64,000 nt of DNA, from assembly GCA_965226285.1 (NCBI GenBank), contig CBDDCQ010000006.1, positions 248,001 to 312,000 on the forward strand, in the 5' to 3' direction. Source of the stretch: CBDDCQ01 sp965226285 (GTDB taxonomy: Bacteria > Bacteroidota > Bacteroidia > Flavobacteriales > Ichthyobacteriaceae). The first letter of the stretch is position 1. Each line of letters begins with the position of its first letter. Made by a program: the position numbers and the translations under genes. Of this stretch, positions 1 through 8,277 are shown piece after piece. The notes below the pieces were generated by a model. It did no database searches, had not been told where the DNA came from, and was given only the letters and a program-made list of their open reading frames with translations.

Positions 1-2
1 TG

Positions 3-764
3 GATATTTATGAAGAAGTATTTTATAGTAGTACTACTACTTCGGATTTAGCAAGTAAGCACTATATAGCAGATATCAACATATATCGACAGAATTTTGG
101 TAGAATTTTTGAAGAATTTTATGGAGCGGTAGAAAATTATAATATATTGGCACTATTGCCTTCTTACCTTCAGAGGAAAGGTTCTTCATTAGTTTATATG
201 GCAGATAAACTTATTCAAAAAGCAAAACCTCACAGTGGTTTTTATCTAGATGATTTTGAACACTTGAAAGACAGTATCATAGCATTAGAAGAGAAAAGAG
301 AGCAAACGATACTCTTGGGAGTATCATTTGCTCTTTTAGATTTTGTAGAGCAATATCCTATGGAATTAAAAAATACCATTGTAATGGAAACAGGAGGTAT
401 GAAAGGAAAGCGTAAGGAGATGATAAGGGAAGAATTACATCAGATACTCAAGAAAGGTTTTGGAGTAGATACAATACATTCAGAGTATGGAATGACTGAG
501 TTGTTATCTCAAGCCTATTCAAAGGGAGGAGGGATATTTTGTTGTTCTAATTGGATGAGGGTATTGATAAGAGACCCTTATGACCCATTTAAAATAAACA
601 GTGAAAAGAGAGGGGGAATTAATATTATAGATCTAGCTAATATTTATTCATGTAGTTTTATAGCTACTGATGATATTGGGAAAATGATAAGTAGTAGTGC
701 ATTTAAGGTACTTGGTAGAATGGATAATTTGACAATGAGAGGGTGTAACCTAATGGTCATATAA
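3..764 (+). CDS. LuxE/PaaK-family acyltransferase (acyl-protein synthetase-like), 5' end outside window
   Basis: The reading frame is open from the first bases of the window, so this is the C-terminal part (about 253 residues) of a longer protein; the apparent TTG start at 147 is internal. The sequence has the look of the LuxE acyl-protein synthetase domain: a hydrophobic stretch ILLGVSFALLDF, then METGGMKGKRKE, then HSEYGMTELLSQ, the acyl-adenylate-type core shared with PaaK and LuxE, and a C-terminal TDDIGK and GRMDN region. Bacteroidota carry such stand-alone LuxE-like proteins without other lux genes, so a light-producing role is not implied. The acyl substrate is unknown. trhO follows downstream on the same strand. 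Family call is fairly secure; function is inferred. Confidence 0.8.
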   Translation, partial: DIYEEVFYSSTTTSDLASKHYIADINIYRQNFGRIFEEFYGAVENYNILALLPSYLQRKGSSLVYMADKLIQKAKPHSGFYLDDFEHLKDSIIALEEKREQTILLGVSFALLDFVEQYPMELKNTIVMETGGMKGKRKEMIREELHQILKKGFGVDTIHSEYGMTELLSQAYSKGGGIFCCSNWMRVLIRDPYDPFKINSEKRGGINIIDLANIYSCSFIATDDIGKMISSSAFKVLGRMDNLTMRGCNLMVI

Positions 765-821
765 CAAAAACCACTTATATTTGTGAAATTCATTAGTACA
801 GATTTAGAAAAGTATATAATT

Positions 822-1871
822 ATGAATAAGAAAGGTAAAGCACTGTATAATAAATTAGGTAGAGAGGAACTTCAAAGACAGTTGGATAGTGAGTCATTTG
901 ACAGGATAACGGTTTCTATGTATAAATATGTATATATAGAGAGTCCCCATGAATTCAGAGATGATTTGTTTTTAAAATGGGATGAATTCAGTATCAAAGG
1001 GAGAATCTATATAGCTAAAGAGGGAATCAATGCACAGTTTTCGTGTCCGAAACCCAATTGGGAAAAATTTTTGCAATCCATAGAGGATAACCCTTTACTC
1101 AAAGGTATCCCACTTAAAATAGCGGTAGAAGACAATGGAAAATCCTTTTTGAAACTCACTATAAAAGTAAGGTATAAAATCTTAGCTGATGGAATAGACG
1201 ACAATAGTTATGATGTAACGAATGTGGGTAAACACCTTACAGCCAAAGAGTGGAATGAATGTATGGATAACCCAGATACTGTATTGATAGATGTACGCAA
1301 TCACTACGAAAATGAAATAGGGCATTTCAGGGGCGCACTTTGTGCAGATTCTGATACCTTTAGAGAAGATTTACCTAAAATAAAAGATATGCTAAAGAAT
1401 AAAAAAGATAAGAAAATATTACTTTACTGTACTGGTGGAATAAGATGTGAAAAGACTAGTGCTTATCTTAAACACTATGGGTTTAAGGATGTGAATCAGT
1501 TGCATGGAGGCGTTATAGACTATGCTCGACAAATAAAGAGTCAAAATTTAGAGAATAAATTTATAGGTAAAAATTTTGTTTTTGATGATAGATTAGCTGA
1601 AACTATATCAGAGGATATTATAAGTTTTTGTCACCAGTGTGGAGAACTTTGTGCTAATCATACTAATTGTGCGTATGTGGATTGTCATCTACTCTTTATA
1701 CAATGTGATAGTTGCAAAGAAAAATATAAAAATTGTTGTTCTGAGAATTGTGTAGATAAATATCATCTACCTGCAAGGGAACAAAAAAAACTCAGACAAA
1801 ATAGAAATTATAAATTAAAAGACTACAAAAAAAGTATTCGTCCTAAACTTAATCACTTTGAGGTAAACTAA
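822..1871 (+). CDS. trhO: tRNA uridine(34) hydroxylase TrhO (rhodanese-related, YceA family)
   Basis: TrhO hydroxylates uridine 34 in the anticodon wobble position of several tRNAs, the first step to 5-methoxy- or carboxymethoxyuridine. The protein has the N-terminal ferredoxin-like domain (FYKY-like segment MYKYVY and AKEGINAQFS), a central rhodanese domain with the active-site loop CTGGIRCEK (Cys about 203), and the Cys-rich C-terminal tail CHQCGELC followed by further Cys pairs, all typical of the family. I chose ATG 822 (349 aa) over the in-frame GTG 783, because the 13 extra residues have no counterpart in the family as I remember it; GTG 783 (362 aa) remains possible. It converges with thiD, 5 bp apart. 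Confidence 0.92.
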   Translation: MNKKGKALYNKLGREELQRQLDSESFDRITVSMYKYVYIESPHEFRDDLFLKWDEFSIKGRIYIAKEGINAQFSCPKPNWEKFLQSIEDNPLLKGIPLKIAVEDNGKSFLKLTIKVRYKILADGIDDNSYDVTNVGKHLTAKEWNECMDNPDTVLIDVRNHYENEIGHFRGALCADSDTFREDLPKIKDMLKNKKDKKILLYCTGGIRCEKTSAYLKHYGFKDVNQLHGGVIDYARQIKSQNLENKFIGKNFVFDDRLAETISEDIISFCHQCGELCANHTNCAYVDCHLLFIQCDSCKEKYKNCCSENCVDKYHLPAREQKKLRQNRNYKLKDYKKSIRPKLNHFEVN

Positions 1872-1876
1872 GGTTA

Positions 1877-2620
1877 TTAGGTATGCCACCCCAATAGAGA
1901 AGTGTTGCTACTTAGGTATTTATCCATATAATTTTTAGTCTTTATACAAGCCTTATAAAGTGGAAAACCTTTTGATAAATAGACAATTAGAGCTGCTGAG
2001 AGTACACATCCGGAACCGTGTTTAGGACTGATATTTTTCACCTTGCTTCTAAAGGTTTTTTGCGCTCCATTTATATAGAGTTCATCTTTTCCTATTTGGT
2101 TTGTCCTGTGTCCTCCTTTCAAATATACAATGGTCTTTTTACTTAGTGCTAAGGCTGTATGTTCTATATTATCTGCTCCAAATAGAGATGTAAATTCGTT
2201 GTAGTTTGGAGTAATCATATAGCAGCTTTCAAAAATATTTTTGAACTGTTCTAATTGTTGGTTATGATGAAATTCAAAGCCAGAGCTAGAGGTTAAGATA
2301 GGATCTAATATTATTTTTATTCTTTTTGGGTGTAGAGTGTTTGTGATAGCCTTGAGCATTTGAATATCTTTTACAATTCCTATTTTACAGTATTTTATGG
2401 GGTAGTTGTCTAAAAGTAATTTAATTTGTTTAAGAATAAGTTCTAGGGGTAACCAGTTAGGTGTATAAAATTTAGTTTCTGATTGTATCGTATTTGCTGT
2501 AGGTACGGTTAATCCATATACTTTTAAATTTTCAAAGGTTTTAATGTCTGCATATATTCCTGCACCGCCAGTGGGGTCTAACCCTGCTATGGTCATTACA
2601 AAAGGTCTTGTTTTTGGCAT
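1877..2620 (-). CDS. thiD: Hydroxymethylpyrimidine/phosphomethylpyrimidine kinase ThiD
   Basis: ThiD phosphorylates HMP and HMP-phosphate to give the pyrimidine half of thiamine. The 247-residue protein carries the ribokinase-fold signatures: N-terminal TIAGLDPTGGAGIYADIKTF, a substrate-loop region around IQSETKFY, the ATP-site segment LDPILTSSSG, and the catalytic anion-hole motif KHGSGCVLSAAL (usually HGTGC in the family, here HGSGC). Its start overlaps the end of thiE by 25 bp, so the two are probably translationally coupled as the last genes of a dnaE-thiE-thiD operon. No thiC, thiG or thiM is seen here, so whether the cell makes HMP or salvages it cannot be judged. Confidence 0.93.
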   Translation of the reverse strand: MPKTRPFVMTIAGLDPTGGAGIYADIKTFENLKVYGLTVPTANTIQSETKFYTPNWLPLELILKQIKLLLDNYPIKYCKIGIVKDIQMLKAITNTLHPKRIKIILDPILTSSSGFEFHHNQQLEQFKNIFESCYMITPNYNEFTSLFGADNIEHTALALSKKTIVYLKGGHRTNQIGKDELYINGAQKTFRSKVKNISPKHGSGCVLSAALIVYLSKGFPLYKACIKTKNYMDKYLSSNTSLLGWHT

Positions 2621-3207
2621 TTTTTCATTATGCTTTTAAAGTTATTTATAGTTTGATTTTCATCTTGCCATATCGTTCCAAGCAGTGCAATATTACAAAA
2701 TCCTTTTTCTATAACTTCTATTATGTTGCGCGCATTTATTCCACCTAAAGCAATTAATTTTTCTTTGGGGTAATTGGTATGGGAGATATTCCAATCTATT
2801 GACGGTAAATAGTTAGGTTTAGAGATGCTTTTAAATATGGGACTTACAAATATAGCATCAAAAGATATAGGTAATGTTTTGAGTTCTTGGGGAGTATGTA
2901 CTGAAGTAGTGATAATTTGATTACGTTGTTTGATTTGATAGAGTAGTTTTTTATTTTCTAAAAGTATTCTATTTTTTTTGTTAAAATGAAATCCTTTTAC
3001 ATTTAAGTTTTCTACTCCACAGATGTATGAAATTAAAATTTTAGAATACCATTTGGCATTAATTTGAGAAATAAATAATTTAATTTCAGATAGGTTAGCA
3101 TTCGGTTTTCGGATATGTAATATTTCCATACCTTGTTCAAATAGGGTCTGTATCGTGAGTACTTCGTTATTGTAAAAGTGGTCGGGGGTAATTACAATTA
3201 CGTTCAT
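2596..3207 (-). CDS. thiE: Thiamine phosphate synthase (ThiE/TenI family)
   Basis: The protein (203 aa) belongs to the ThiE/TenI TIM-barrel group, which joins HMP pyrophosphate to thiazole phosphate. Visible family features are the N-terminal strand VIVITPDHF, the LHIRKPN segment at the place of the usual QLR-K pyrophosphate site, FVSPIFKSISKPNY, and the phosphate-binding ALGGINARNI followed by ALLGTIWQ near the end. It is short and divergent, so the regulatory relative TenI cannot be excluded; direct overlap with thiD supports a thiamine role. The start codon abuts the dnaE stop codon with no spacer, indicating a shared transcript with dnaE. Confidence 0.82.
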   Translation of the reverse strand: MNVIVITPDHFYNNEVLTIQTLFEQGMEILHIRKPNANLSEIKLFISQINAKWYSKILISYICGVENLNVKGFHFNKKNRILLENKKLLYQIKQRNQIITTSVHTPQELKTLPISFDAIFVSPIFKSISKPNYLPSIDWNISHTNYPKEKLIALGGINARNIIEVIEKGFCNIALLGTIWQDENQTINNFKSIMKKCQKQDLL

Positions 3208-6200
3208 TTAAGATATTTGATATTCTAATTTACCTTGAGTGGCTAATTCATCTATTTGCTGTACGAAAGATTTTTCTATGTTTACTTTTCGATCCACAGA
3301 TATTAATGGGAGTACAATATTTTTTTCTTCGTCAGTATATTTAATTTTGTAGGCGATGGTACATTTACCTTCTGGGTGGGCAGTAATTTTATCTAAATTT
3401 GTGGTAAGTTCGTCATTTATTTTATGGGCATGTAATGTTAAAGTAATCTTTTGGGTATGATGTAATACATCTTGAAGTTGTTTAATTTCTTGTATTTTGA
3501 GTTCAGTACCTTCTCCATTCCAACGCATTTGAAAAGATGCTTTTAAAAATAAAAGTCCATTTTGAATGAAATATATTTTAAATTTGAGATAGTCTTCTCC
3601 AAACATTCGTATCTCATAAGTATCAGTGTAATCTTGAATAGTGATAATGCCCCATCCTTTACCGTTTTTAGTAGTTAGATGCTTACAATCATTTATTACA
3701 CCCGCAAATTTAAATGGTTTTCCTATCTGATTTTTATCAGATTCTATGGTTTTAATTTCAGTTATATTTTTGGTACAAAAGTTTTTCATTTCCAATTTAA
3801 AAGGATCTAATGGATGGCCACTTACAAATATTCCTATAACTTCTTTTTCAAAGGATAATTCTTGCATAGTAGTCCATGATTCACAAGGGGGAAATACAGG
3901 TTCAGAAACTTGTTCTTCAAGGGTTTCACCAAATAGAGATATTTGGTTTGATTCTAGTTTTTGCTGGTACTGCTTTGCCAATTTACACAGTTTTTCTCCA
4001 AATGTAATTTCATTTTCTTTATGGAATAATTGTGCTCTATGATGTTCTCCTAATGAATCAAATGCTCCTGCATATACTAAACTCTCAAACGCCCTTTTGT
4101 TTACAGCAGTAGGATCTACTATAGTCATCATATTAAATATAGAAGTGTATTTTCCATCTGATCTGGAATTTATGATAGACTCTACAGCACCTTCGCCTAC
4201 ACCTTTGATACCTCCCATACCAAACCGGATAGCTCCTTTATAATTTACGGTAAATTTATATTCGCTTTCATTTACATCTGGATTAAGTACAGGTATTCCC
4301 ATTCGTTTGCATTCTTCCATAAAGAAAGTTAGTTTTTCTAGGTTGTTCATATTATTGCTAAGTACAGATGCCATATATTCAGCAGGGTAGTTTGCTTTTA
4401 AATAAGCAGTTTGATATGCAATATAGGCATAGCAGGTAGAGTGCGATTTATTAAAGGCATATAAGGCAAATGCTTCCCAATCTTTCCAAATTTTTTCACA
4501 AATAGCTACATTGTGTCCCCTCTCTTTGCAACCATTTAAGAATTTAGGTTTGAGTTCCTCTAGCAAAGATAGTATTTTCTTTCCCATAGCTTTTCTAAGT
4601 ACATCGGCTTCTCCTTTGGTAAATCCAGCTAACTTTTGAGACAAGAGCATCACTTGTTCTTGATATATGGTAATTCCGTAGGTCTCTTGGAGATATTCCT
4701 CCATATCAGGTAAGTCGTATTTGATTTCTTCTTGTCCATGTTTGCGTCTAATAAATGATGGAATGTACTCCATGGGACCGGGTCTATATAGGGCGTTCAT
4801 AGCTATCAAATCAGCAAATACTGTAGGTTTTAAGTTTCTCATGTGTTTTTGCATACCAAGTGATTCGTATTGAAATATACCTACAGTATCTCCCTTTTGG
4901 AAAAGTTCGTAAGTTTTTGGATCATCTAATGCTATATCTTTATCAGGATCTATGATTTTGCCTGTTCGACTCTTAATGATTTCTATAGTATCTTTGATAA
5001 GGGTAAGAGTTTTAAGACCTAAAAAGTCCATTTTGAGCAATCCTGCGTTTTCTACCACACTATTGTCGAACTGTGTAATGATTTCTCCATCTTTAGATTT
5101 AGATACAGGTACATAGTTGGTGATATTTTTGGGAGTGATGATTACACCACAAGCGTGTACACCTGTATTTCGAATAGCACCCTCTAATGAAAGTGCTGAA
5201 TTGACTACTTTTGCTTCGAGATTATTCCCCTCAGAAAGTCTTTTAAGTTTCAAAAAATCACTTGTTTTTTCCTTTAGTTTTTCTTTGATTTCTTTTTCTT
5301 CTAAGTTAAAATATTTATTCAGATTAAAACCAAGCGTATCTGGAACTAAACTAACAATATTATTTCTCTCCGAAAGAGGTAAATCTAATACTCTTGCTGT
5401 ATCTCGTATAGATGATTTGGCAGCCATAGTACCGTATGTAATAATCTGTGCTACTTGCTCATATCCATATTTTTCTGCTACCCATTCTATGATTTTACTT
5501 CTACCTTCATCGTCAAAATCTATATCTATGTCTGGGAGTGAAACTCTTTCAGGATTTAAAAAACGCTCAAAAAGTAAATTGTATTGTATGGGGTCTATAT
5601 TGGTAATTCCTGTACAATAGGCAACTGCTGAACCCGCTGCTGAACCTCTACCCGGACCTACTGATACATTCATTTTTCTAGCTTGTGAAGTCAAGTCTTG
5701 TACAATTAAAAAATACCCTGAATAACCTGTCGTCTCTATGGTTTTAAGTTCAAAGTCTAATCGTTCTTTTATTTCATCAGTAAGTGTTCTATATTTTTTT
5801 TCTGCTCCTTGATAAGTAAGGTACCGTAAATAAGCGTTTTCCCCTCTATTTCCATTGTCTTTTTTATCTTCGGGGTCTTCAAATTCTTTGGGTATATCAA
5901 ACTTAGGGAGAAGTACCTCCTGTTTGAGTGTATATTTTTCGCATTTATCCACCACTTCTTGTATATTTGTGATGGCTTCAGGTAGATCTGCAAAAAGAGT
6001 TTTCATCTCTTCTTGTGATTTAAAATAAAAATCATCATTTGCAAATCCAAAACGAAAACTTCTACCTCTACCTATCGGAGTATTCTTTTTTTCTCCATCT
6101 CTTATACATAGAAGTATATCTTGATATTCATGGTGTTCTTTTTGCTCATAAAAAGTGTCATTGGTAGCAATTATTTTTATATTGTGTTTTTTGGCAAATT

Positions 6201-7521
6201 TAAGTAGTGTTTCATTTACTGCATCATTTTCGGGTAGATTGTGACGTATAAGTTCTATATAAAAATCATCTCCAAATTGCTTGTACCACCATATTAATTC
6301 ATCTTCGGCTTGCTTTTCACCTACATTGAGTATCAAATAAGGTATGATTCCTCCTAATCCTCCTGTAAGGAATATTAAGTCCGTTTTATATTTGCATACT
6401 AATTCTTTATCTATACGTGGCACATAATAGAATCCATCTATATGAGATATAGAAGATAGTTTTACTAAATTATGATAACCTTTTTTGTTTTTTGCCAGTA
6501 GTATAATACTATTTCCGTTGTCTTTGATAGATTTATCAGTATGATTTTTACATACTCTAAATTCACAACCTAAAATACCTTTGATACCTTCCTTTTGGGC
6601 GCAGTCTAAAAATTGATAAGCACCATACATATTGCCTTTGTCGGTAAGAGCTATAGCAGGCATTTCAAATTCTTTAGCTTTGGATACGAGTCGCTGTACT
6701 TTTAGCGTAGATTGTAGTATAGAAAATTGTGAGTAACAGTGTAAGTGGCTATAAGGCACTTCAGATAAATCTATACTACTTTTGGTTTGAGTATCTTTTA
6801 GTTCTTCTTTCGTAGAAATTTTTTCTTCTTCTGATAGGAGGTTCTTAGGCTCTGTATCGAGTCCTATGAAGGCTATGGTATCGGGATTTTCTTTTTTAAA
6901 CTGCGCTAATTTTATAGGAGTAGTTTGAAGTTGCTCACAATCAAAAAAATCAGTGCGAACTAATTCTAAAAAACAACGGCTGGTAGCCTCTACGTCAGCA
7001 GAGGCATTATGTGCTTTATTAAAACCATCTTGGAATAAAAAAGTGTAAAGTTCCGTAAGGTTTGGCAATTTGAATTTCCCACCTTTTCCTCCGGGTAATT
7101 TACATAGTTGAGCAGTGGCTTCTGTACAGGTATCTATTACTTTACGTTGCATAAAGGAACCTGTATTTTGTTTGAGGCGGTGTAGTTCTGCACCTATAAT
7201 ATTAATGTCAAATATAATATTATGCCCTACTGAAAAGGTAGATTTGTTAAGGGCTTTTTCGAATTCATTGAATACAAAAAATAGTTCTAATCCTTGTTTT
7301 TGTGCTCTTTCGGTAGAGATACCGTGTATTTGAGTAGCGTTAAAGGGTATAGTGTAATTATCGGGTTTGATAATAAAGTTTTTTACCTCTATGAGTTTGC
7401 CGTATTCATCGTGTAATTGCCAAGCCAATTGTACTATTCTAGGCCAATTTTCAGAATCTGTGATAGGTGCTTTGTAGTTCTGAGGTAAACCGGTAGTTTC
7501 AGTGTCAAAAATTAAATACAT
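3208..7521 (-). CDS. dnaE: DNA polymerase III subunit alpha with N-terminal proofreading exonuclease domain
   Basis: This is the replicative polymerase chain (1437 aa). A DEDDh 3'-5' exonuclease domain sits at the N terminus: DTETTG at residues 6-11, the second acidic motif near SVGHNIIFDINI, and the final motif HNASADVEAT near residue 172. The PHP domain begins near residue 255 (YSHLHCYSQFS). The catalytic palm follows, with GPGRGSAAGSAV and the metal-binding PDIDIDFDD near residue 661; the beta-binding and OB-fold regions lie towards the end. An exonuclease fused to DnaE in place of a separate DnaQ is known in Bacteroidota. The gene is the first of a leftward operon with thiE and thiD. Its upstream region borders the variable surface-protein locus. 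Confidence 0.96.
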   Translation of the reverse strand: MYLIFDTETTGLPQNYKAPITDSENWPRIVQLAWQLHDEYGKLIEVKNFIIKPDNYTIPFNATQIHGISTERAQKQGLELFFVFNEFEKALNKSTFSVGHNIIFDINIIGAELHRLKQNTGSFMQRKVIDTCTEATAQLCKLPGGKGGKFKLPNLTELYTFLFQDGFNKAHNASADVEATSRCFLELVRTDFFDCEQLQTTPIKLAQFKKENPDTIAFIGLDTEPKNLLSEEEKISTKEELKDTQTKSSIDLSEVPYSHLHCYSQFSILQSTLKVQRLVSKAKEFEMPAIALTDKGNMYGAYQFLDCAQKEGIKGILGCEFRVCKNHTDKSIKDNGNSIILLAKNKKGYHNLVKLSSISHIDGFYYVPRIDKELVCKYKTDLIFLTGGLGGIIPYLILNVGEKQAEDELIWWYKQFGDDFYIELIRHNLPENDAVNETLLKFAKKHNIKIIATNDTFYEQKEHHEYQDILLCIRDGEKKNTPIGRGRSFRFGFANDDFYFKSQEEMKTLFADLPEAITNIQEVVDKCEKYTLKQEVLLPKFDIPKEFEDPEDKKDNGNRGENAYLRYLTYQGAEKKYRTLTDEIKERLDFELKTIETTGYSGYFLIVQDLTSQARKMNVSVGPGRGSAAGSAVAYCTGITNIDPIQYNLLFERFLNPERVSLPDIDIDFDDEGRSKIIEWVAEKYGYEQVAQIITYGTMAAKSSIRDTARVLDLPLSERNNIVSLVPDTLGFNLNKYFNLEEKEIKEKLKEKTSDFLKLKRLSEGNNLEAKVVNSALSLEGAIRNTGVHACGVIITPKNITNYVPVSKSKDGEIITQFDNSVVENAGLLKMDFLGLKTLTLIKDTIEIIKSRTGKIIDPDKDIALDDPKTYELFQKGDTVGIFQYESLGMQKHMRNLKPTVFADLIAMNALYRPGPMEYIPSFIRRKHGQEEIKYDLPDMEEYLQETYGITIYQEQVMLLSQKLAGFTKGEADVLRKAMGKKILSLLEELKPKFLNGCKERGHNVAICEKIWKDWEAFALYAFNKSHSTCYAYIAYQTAYLKANYPAEYMASVLSNNMNNLEKLTFFMEECKRMGIPVLNPDVNESEYKFTVNYKGAIRFGMGGIKGVGEGAVESIINSRSDGKYTSIFNMMTIVDPTAVNKRAFESLVYAGAFDSLGEHHRAQLFHKENEITFGEKLCKLAKQYQQKLESNQISLFGETLEEQVSEPVFPPCESWTTMQELSFEKEVIGIFVSGHPLDPFKLEMKNFCTKNITEIKTIESDKNQIGKPFKFAGVINDCKHLTTKNGKGWGIITIQDYTDTYEIRMFGEDYLKFKIYFIQNGLLFLKASFQMRWNGEGTELKIQEIKQLQDVLHHTQKITLTLHAHKINDELTTNLDKITAHPEGKCTIAYKIKYTDEEKNIVLPLISVDRKVNIEKSFVQQIDELATQGKLEYQIS

Positions 7522-7624
7522 ATTTAAATAGTAAAGCTAAGTTTGAGGGCAAAGTTAATATTAATCAATAAGAATTAAAAATATTTTAATTGTAAATTAG
7601 AGGGTATTATTGATTAAAAATTAG

Positions 7625-7666
7625 GTTACTTTTGCTGTGCCAAAAAGTCGGTTTCATATTTTCTAA
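7625..7666 (+). pseudogene. Remnant of the 3' end of an unknown gene (copy of the tail of the gene at 16710)
   Basis: The frame reads VTFAVPKSRFHIF and then a stop. The same peptide, VTFAVPKIRIHIF, forms the end of the short gene at 16710-17027, and the DNA is nearly the same over about 40 bases. No start or upstream coding sequence remains here. The piece is therefore a decayed fragment of the same gene family, lying at the opposite edge of the surface-protein locus. Confidence 0.6.
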
Positions 7667-7733
7667 TGATAAGGAAAAATGTAGAACACACCTCCTTTTT
7701 GAGAAAATAAAGCGAAGTGAAGATACATATTTT

Positions 7734-7762
7734 TTTGATTAAAAAAACTATGGTTATATTTG
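7734..7762 (+). promoter_or_regulatory. Bacteroidota-type promoter in front of a decayed gene
   Basis: TTTG (7734-7737) and TATATTTG (7755-7762) are separated by 17 bp, matching the Bacteroidota -33/-7 consensus. It lies 30 bp upstream of the ATG at 7793, which opens a gene that is now broken. Confidence 0.55.
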
Positions 7763-7792
7763 TGCGAGCTAACTTTTTTAAACTAAGATTAT

Positions 7793-8016
7793 ATGCAAGA
7801 GATTACACACTACTCATTTAAAATAAGCGAAAAGGGCACATTAACGATCTTTGAGACTTACTAGTATTACGATTCCTAATTCCATAACAACTATTGGAGA
7901 TGAGCCATTTTATTAATTGTAGCAAGCTCACTACCATACAGGTACCTAGTGCAAAAGTGGATATTGGCAAGCGAACCTAAAAAAAGGTAATCCTGCATCA
8001 GTGGTGAGGTATTAAG
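7793..8016 (+). pseudogene. Decayed BspA-like leucine-rich-repeat protein gene (internal deletion and frameshift)
   Basis: An ATG frame reads MQEITHYSFKISEKGTLTIF and stops at 7862-7864. In another frame, from 7857, the sequence reads LTSITIPNSITTIGDEPF, a leucine-rich repeat of the kind at the end of the two intact surface proteins, then a stop. The following DNA to 8016 (caagcgaacctaaaaaaagg, then the in-frame-like ending to ggtattaag) is nearly identical to the 3' end of the gene at 12262-16089 but shifted by an insertion. So the start of one gene was joined to the tail of a leucine-rich-repeat gene, with most of the reading frame lost. The 3' flank (8017-8050) is also shared with the intact genes. 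Confidence 0.8.
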
Positions 8017-8052
8017 GTAAATTAAAGTGATGTTCATCATGGTATCAAAGGC

Positions 8053-8079
8053 AAGTAGGGACAGATCCCTACTTTTTTG
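8053..8079 (+). terminator. Rho-independent terminator after the decayed gene
   Basis: AAGTAGGGA (8053-8061), loop CAGA, TCCCTACTT (8066-8074), then a run of T. The 9-bp stem is perfect. The same hairpin with loop CAGG ends the first intact surface gene, so it belongs to the duplicated 3' flank. Confidence 0.8.
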
Positions 8080-8138
8080 CGTATTTAATCCCTCTTTTTA
8101 AAGGGGGACTAAGAGGGGGTGCCTATAATTTTTTTGAA

Positions 8139-8206
8139 ATTTTACCAAAGATGCCCCCTACTAAAATAATTTCTCTTTTGTACCTGTTTTGAGACTCAAA
8201 AAAAAT
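8139..8206 (+). repeat. Duplicated upstream block, copy 1 (identical to 12122-12189)
   Basis: About 68 bases, starting attttaccaaagatgcccc and ending in a run of A after tacctgttttgagactc, are identical at both places. Each copy lies directly in front of the promoter of a large surface lipoprotein gene. The end of the block also resembles the region at 49010-49040 in front of the DUF262 operon. Confidence 0.85.
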
Positions 8207-8213
8207 TATTTTT

Positions 8214-8247
8214 TTTGATTTATTTACTGTTTTGTTTGATAAATTTG
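8214..8247 (+). promoter_or_regulatory. Promoter of the first surface lipoprotein gene
   Basis: TTTG (8214-8217) and TAAATTTG (8240-8247), 22 bp apart, fit the Bacteroidota consensus with a rather long spacer. The ATG at 8278 follows 30 bp after the -7 element. Confidence 0.6.
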
Positions 8248-8277
8248 CACCTTGTTAAATCATTAATTATTACTAAA

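Noticed and set aside
5117..5620. Plus-strand frame of 167 codons inside dnaE
   Set aside because: It overlaps the polymerase catalytic domain coding region and shows no domain of its own.
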